Part shown: one piece after another, positions 60,186 to 64,000 of the stretch
How the letters are laid out: every line of letters begins with the position of its first letter
Position numbering within the stretch: the first letter of the stretch is position 1
Assembly (NCBI GenBank): GCA_009992235.1
Contig: JAACVZ010000002.1
Span: 62,001 to 126,000, forward strand
Direction: 5' to 3'
From: Candidatus Saccharimonadota bacterium
Lineage (GTDB): Bacteria > Patescibacteriota > Saccharimonadia > Saccharimonadales > Saccharimonadaceae
DNA length: 64,000 nt
Translations under genes and position numbers: made by a program
The notes under the pieces: model-generated
Databases searched by the model: none
Told to the model about the DNA's origin: nothing
The model's input: only the letters and a program-made list of their open reading frames with translations

Positions 60186-61964
60186 TTAATCGCGCTTCAG
60201 CATTACCATAAATGCTTCAGATGGAATGTCTACCTTGCCAAAGCGCTTCATTCGCTTTTTACCCTTAGCTTGTTTTGCGAGCACCTTCTTTTTTCGCGAT
60301 ACGTCACCGCCATAAAGTCCGGTGGTCACATCTTTACGATATGCGCTTATGTCCTCACGAGCAATAAACTTTCCGCCAATGGCTGCTTGCAGCGGAACCT
60401 GAAAGTTCTGACGTGGAATAACTTCTTTCAACTTTTTAACCATATCGCGTCCAAGTGGCTGAGCCTCAGAACGGTGAGCCATTACGCTCAAGGCGTCGAC
60501 CATTTCACCGGCAACGTAAAAATCAACCCGGACCAAGTCTTCCACGCGATAATCGTCTAGCTCATAATTAAACGAACCATAACCACTCGTAACGGACTTC
60601 AATTGATCGTAAAAATCGGTGAGTAAGTTTGCAAGCGGCGCCTCAAAGCTCAATAAAGCACGTTCGTCGATGTAGCTAAGATTATTTTGTTGTCCACGCT
60701 TCGAAACAATCAATTGCATAACCGCACCAATATACTGGGCAGGGACAATAATCTCGCCTTTTATCCACGGCTCGCGGATCTCCTGAATTGTACTTACATC
60801 TGGAAGATTGCTAGCGCTTTTTATATCTAAAGAATCACCGTTGTTGAGCGATATCTGATAGTCTGTCGACGGGTTAGTGATGACTAGCTCGAGGTTATAC
60901 TCGCGCTCAAGACGCTCACGAATAATATCAAGATGCAGCAAGCCTAAAAACCCAATACGAACACCGAAGCCAAGCACTGGTGAATTCTCTGGCTCAAACT
61001 GAAGCGCCGAGTCGCTCAAACTCAATTTTTCAACTGCGTCTTTTAGGTCTTGGTAATCGTCGTTACTAACAGGGAAGAAACCGGCATACACAAACGGCTT
61101 CACGAGCTTATAGCCAGGAAGCGCCTGAGTGGCTGGAACTCGCTCTACGGTCACAGTGTCACCAACTCGGGCCTCACGGGTTGTTCGAAGGTTCGTGACG
61201 ACATAGCCAATTTCCCCAGCGGTTAGCTCGTTGCTCGGTTTCATAGAAGGGCTCAAAGAACCGACTTCTAGCGCAAGGCCCCTAGCGGACGTCGCCATCA
61301 TCTCAATGCTATCGCCCTTCTTAATACTGCCGTCAATAATGCGGACGTAAAGAATAACACCACGGTAATCATCAAAGTAACTATCAAAAATTAGCGCTCG
61401 GGTCGCACTGCTAGCCTCGCCTTTTGGCGCGGCAATGCGCTCGACAACCGCATCTAGGACATCCGGAACACCTTCGCCGGTCTTTGCGCTGATCATAATA
61501 ATATCCTCCTCGGCACAGCCAAGCAGGTTAATCACTTCGGCACTCACATGAGGGACGTCAGCAGCCGGAAGATCAATTTTATTAAGCACAGGAATAATTG
61601 TCAGGTTTGCCGCCATTGCAAGGTAAACATTCGCAAGCGTCTGAGCCTGAACGCCCTGACTGGCATCGACTACAAGTACTGCCCCCTCGCACGCTTGTAG
61701 GCTTCGTGATACCTCATAGCTGAAGTCAACATGACCGGGCGTATCAATAAGATTTAGCTCGTAGTCACCGTGCTTCATGCGCACCGGCGCAAGCTTAATG
61801 GTGATACCTTTTTCACGCTCAAGGTCCATGCTATCTAAAAGCTGCGACTTCATCTCACGGTGCGTCACCGTTCCTGTCGTCTCAAGCATACGATCTGCAA
61901 GTGTCGACTTCCCGTGGTCGATGTGCGCAATAATACAGAAGTTTCGAATATGATCTTGGTTCAT
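60186..61964 (-). CDS. lepA: Elongation factor 4 (LepA)
   Basis: Ribosomal GTPase linked to translation under stress and 30S assembly. G1 IAHIDHGKSTLADRMLETTG, switch I EREKGITIKLAPVRM, G3 DTPGHVDFSYEVSRSLQACE, G4 NKIDLPAA, then LepA-specific parts RIGFLGLLHLDIIRERLERE and the C-terminal GGDVSRKKKVLAKQAKGKKR. Length 592 is normal. It begins 3 bases after the murJ stop and is co-transcribed with it. Convergent with the kinase gene. Confidence 0.97.
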   Translation of the reverse strand: MNQDHIRNFCIIAHIDHGKSTLADRMLETTGTVTHREMKSQLLDSMDLEREKGITIKLAPVRMKHGDYELNLIDTPGHVDFSYEVSRSLQACEGAVLVVDASQGVQAQTLANVYLAMAANLTIIPVLNKIDLPAADVPHVSAEVINLLGCAEEDIIMISAKTGEGVPDVLDAVVERIAAPKGEASSATRALIFDSYFDDYRGVILYVRIIDGSIKKGDSIEMMATSARGLALEVGSLSPSMKPSNELTAGEIGYVVTNLRTTREARVGDTVTVERVPATQALPGYKLVKPFVYAGFFPVSNDDYQDLKDAVEKLSLSDSALQFEPENSPVLGFGVRIGFLGLLHLDIIRERLEREYNLELVITNPSTDYQISLNNGDSLDIKSASNLPDVSTIQEIREPWIKGEIIVPAQYIGAVMQLIVSKRGQQNNLSYIDERALLSFEAPLANLLTDFYDQLKSVTSGYGSFNYELDDYRVEDLVRVDFYVAGEMVDALSVMAHRSEAQPLGRDMVKKLKEVIPRQNFQVPLQAAIGGKFIAREDISAYRKDVTTGLYGGDVSRKKKVLAKQAKGKKRMKRFGKVDIPSEAFMVMLKRD

Positions 61965-61967
61965 AAA

Positions 61968-63608
61968 CTATCTCTTCAACTGCTTTCGAACGTATTTCCT
62001 GACGCGAACCATCCGCGACACAATAGGTTTCATCTCTGAGAGTTTAAGCAAATGACATAGCGCCATGTATGAAGACAGGCTTACTGCAACAATAAGCGCA
62101 AACTTTGGAAAGGTCACAAAGAAGCTTTGGTCTTCGGCGTTAAGCGGAAATAGAAGCACCATAATATAAGTAATGATTGCCGTAAACCCGGTCGCGCTCA
62201 ACATGCGCCCTACCGCCTGAACAAACTTTGTATCAAAAAGCCCTTTTATGCGTATCGACATAATACGGAATAAAACAACAACTTCAACAAATGTTGCAAT
62301 AACCGCCGCCCAGGCTAGTCCGTATACGCCCATAGACGGCGGACCTAGTGTAAACCATATAGCCAGCCCAATATTGAGGCTAATTGTGAAAAGCGAAATA
62401 TATAGCGGCGTCTTTGTGTCTTGCTGAGCATAAAAACTTCGAGCTGATATAAAGTAGATTGAACGGAAAAGAATAGTTAACGCCAATATACCGAGTATGC
62501 CGGCCATGTACGAATCACCACCATTCAAGATAAAGCTCACCAAATAGCCACGTCCGAAATATGCCACAACCGTAACTGGAAGCGCTATCCAAATAATGAC
62601 CCGCAGCACCGACTGAAGCTCTTTTCTAAACAAGTCAGGCCGTCCTTGCCCCAAGCGTTCGGTCATCTTTGGAAAGGCGGCTGTACTTATGGCAACACCA
62701 ATCAGGTTAATTGGCACAAAAGACAGCGCCGTCGCTTGTTGATAGGCACGTACGCTTCCGGCTACCATTCGCGAGGCCAGGTTAGTTTCAACAATACTGT
62801 TTATGTAATCAATCCCCTGGTCAAGTGAGCGTGGAGGAAGGAGTCGTAGCACTCGACGTAGCCCCTTATTCTTCCAGTAAATTTTAAACCGATAATCGAA
62901 GCCCATGCCATAAAGGCCCAAGCTACTGACAATAAGTTGCATAAGCGACCCGAGAACAACACCCAGTGCCACGCCCATAATACCGCCCTCGAATAACTCC
63001 CAGCCGAAAATAGTAATGCCGTCGGTAAAGAAGAGCGTACCAATAATAATACCGACGTTGTAAATAGCCGGAGCCAGGGCAAAGAAGGTGAACCGGCCGA
63101 CCGCCTGTTGCATACTGGCAAACACCGTCGCAACAGCAAACAAGAATGGGTTTATGGCGATAACGCGCATCATGCTCACCGCCAATGCACGGCTGGACTC
63201 GTCGAGTCCTGGCCCTACTACGTACCGTACGAGTGGGTCGGCAAACGCAATAATCAGGACACTCACCACTAGCGTCAAAAGCGCTAGCAGGTTCAAGAGA
63301 CTTGTTGAAAGTTCCCACGCCGAACGCTTGTTACCGGTCGCTAGGCGTTGGTTAAATATGGGAATAAAGGTGACGCTCAATGCCCCGGAGACCAGAATAA
63401 AGAACATGAAATCGGGCACAGTAAAGGCAACGGTGTAAGCGTCAATACCTGTTGGGTAGGTCTCGTAGTAGAGTCCGTTTAGTAGTCGGTCTCGGAGCAA
63501 CCCAAGTAAACTTGCAAACAACGATGACGCCGCAAGGAGTGCGGCGGCGAGCTTAAGGGAAAGGCTTTTGTTTACCTTAAGTAGACGGTTTCGCATGTAT
63601 GTAATCAT
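61968..63608 (-). CDS. murJ: Lipid II flippase MurJ
   Basis: MOP-superfamily membrane protein of 546 residues with about 14 membrane segments. The start region AALLAASSLFASLLGLLRDR (R-D-R-like), DAYTVAFTVPDFMFFILVSG, GALSVTFIPIFNQRLATG, and RVIAINPFLFAVATVFASMQ, plus FYAQQDTKTPLYISLFTI, fit MurJ/MviN. It moves lipid II across the membrane for wall synthesis. An ATG four codons later (63594-63596) is an alternative start. Lies 27 bases after ftsH, before lepA. Confidence 0.94.
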   Translation of the reverse strand: MITYMRNRLLKVNKSLSLKLAAALLAASSLFASLLGLLRDRLLNGLYYETYPTGIDAYTVAFTVPDFMFFILVSGALSVTFIPIFNQRLATGNKRSAWELSTSLLNLLALLTLVVSVLIIAFADPLVRYVVGPGLDESSRALAVSMMRVIAINPFLFAVATVFASMQQAVGRFTFFALAPAIYNVGIIIGTLFFTDGITIFGWELFEGGIMGVALGVVLGSLMQLIVSSLGLYGMGFDYRFKIYWKNKGLRRVLRLLPPRSLDQGIDYINSIVETNLASRMVAGSVRAYQQATALSFVPINLIGVAISTAAFPKMTERLGQGRPDLFRKELQSVLRVIIWIALPVTVVAYFGRGYLVSFILNGGDSYMAGILGILALTILFRSIYFISARSFYAQQDTKTPLYISLFTISLNIGLAIWFTLGPPSMGVYGLAWAAVIATFVEVVVLFRIMSIRIKGLFDTKFVQAVGRMLSATGFTAIITYIMVLLFPLNAEDQSFFVTFPKFALIVAVSLSSYMALCHLLKLSEMKPIVSRMVRVRKYVRKQLKR

Positions 63609-63635
63609 CGTGGTTCTTGTCCGAAAAAGACGACG

Positions 63636-64000
63636 CTAGTAGAGCTTCGCCTCCTTTGGTAATTTGGTTCCGCTCAGTATTTCTAGTACTCGGTCTTCCT
63701 CGATCGTCTCTTCTTCAAGTAGGGCGGCAGCAAGCTTATCAAGCCCCTCTCGGTTAGCCTTAATAACTGCTTCAGCCCGACGTGCCGCTTCTTTTATAAG
63801 TATGGCGACCTCTGCGTCAATAAGCCGAGCAGTGTCTTCGCTGTACGGGCGCTCGTGAGCCATTCGCTCCATAACCATTCCGCCATTGTCTTCGTGGAAT
63901 ACTTGATCGCGAAGATTTGCACCCATTCCCTGCTCGATAACCATGTCTCGGGCGATTTCAGTCGCCTTTCGAAGGTCAGAACCTGCACCAGTCGTCACTC
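63636..64000 (-). CDS. ftsH: ATP-dependent zinc protease FtsH, C-terminal end (5' part outside window)
   Basis: The visible 120 codons are the C-terminus of FtsH: VTTGAGSDLRKATEIARDMV, DEDTARLIDAEV-like helix (SEDTARLIDAEVAILIKEAA), LDKLAAALLEEETIEEDRVL and the short tail ILSGTKLPKEAKLY. This is the end of the M41 peptidase domain. The helices carrying the HExxH and AAA+ motifs would lie to the right of 64000. It is the first gene seen of the ftsH-murJ-lepA row. Confidence 0.9.
   Translation of the reverse strand, partial: VTTGAGSDLRKATEIARDMVIEQGMGANLRDQVFHEDNGGMVMERMAHERPYSEDTARLIDAEVAILIKEAARRAEAVIKANREGLDKLAAALLEEETIEEDRVLEILSGTKLPKEAKLY

Noticed and set aside
1-64000. CRISPR arrays, insertion sequences, rRNA genes, prophage structural genes
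   Set aside because: I saw no regularly spaced repeats, no transposase or integrase, and no rRNA. The tail-collar and tail-fibre-like domains belong to proteins with prepilin signals next to other pilin genes, so they are not read as prophage remains.
1-64000. UGA recoded as glycine, as in Gracilibacteria
   Set aside because: TGA ends several genes at the expected family length (for example murT at 43988-43990), and no recognised protein is interrupted by an in-frame TGA.

Overview
The window looks like a chromosomal segment of a small-genome member of the Candidate Phyla Radiation, most likely Candidatus Saccharibacteria (TM7). The grounds are inference from gene content: compact genes on both strands with tiny or negative spacing; a bacterial genetic code in which TGA still works as a stop (for example murT at 43988-43990 and a ydcF-like gene at 6296-6298); no biosynthetic operons apart from cell wall and one-carbon genes; Gram-positive traits (MurT/GatD, an Rpf/G5 protein, an LPKTG surface protein, HrcA/CIRCE); type IV pilins plus ComEC; and several unusually short housekeeping proteins (AlaS, HrcA, ComEC).

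Layout. 1-17,931 (minus strand): ruvX (partial), a baseplate-J-like membrane protein, an FtsA-like protein, short alaS, an operon of cysteine desulfurase / YdcF-like / mnmA, a hypothetical gene, then rpf-like / ksgA / metG / tatD (transcribed in that order), uvrD/pcrA, a Pro-rich membrane protein, tpiA, pgk and tRNA-Glu. 17,932-21,196: an anomalous GC-rich island with three orphan genes, elaborate palindromes, divergent promoters and a leader that can fold in mutually exclusive ways. 21,197-22,715: an LPKTG surface protein and a small membrane protein. 22,719-28,305: a sensor kinase, a fusion of an autoinducer-synthase-like acyltransferase with an E1/ThiF-like domain, a single-domain response regulator, folD and a DUF5684-like protein. 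28,309-34,876: pilin cluster (five pilin-like genes, two carrying phage-tail-type domains) interrupted by two tRNAs and murB. 34,940-46,311: glyA, an HTH-MurA fusion, small membrane and enzyme genes, a membrane-anchored Clp-like AAA+ ATPase, murT-gatD, a short comEC and four tRNAs. 46,357-51,790: DUF192, RimK-type ATP-grasp plus its zinc protease-like partner, another ATP-grasp ligase, a GT4 glycosyltransferase and a Stealth-like phosphotransferase. 51,806-59,511: heat-shock genes dnaJ, dnaK, grpE, hrcA with four CIRCE operators, plus a six-hairpin glycosidase-like gene and an FAD oxidase. 59,561-64,000: an adenylate-kinase-like gene, lepA, murJ and the C-terminal end of ftsH.

How it works together. 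Much of the content serves the cell envelope and contact with other cells: peptidoglycan synthesis (MurA, MurB, MurJ, MurT/GatD), wall hydrolysis (Rpf-like), surface display (LPKTG protein, pilins), surface glycans (GT4, Stealth) and DNA uptake (ComEC). A striking regulatory theme is the placement of a -10 box only 6-10 bases before the start codon of some twenty genes, which predicts widespread leaderless mRNAs; the island genes instead have long leaders and strong Shine-Dalgarno sequences.
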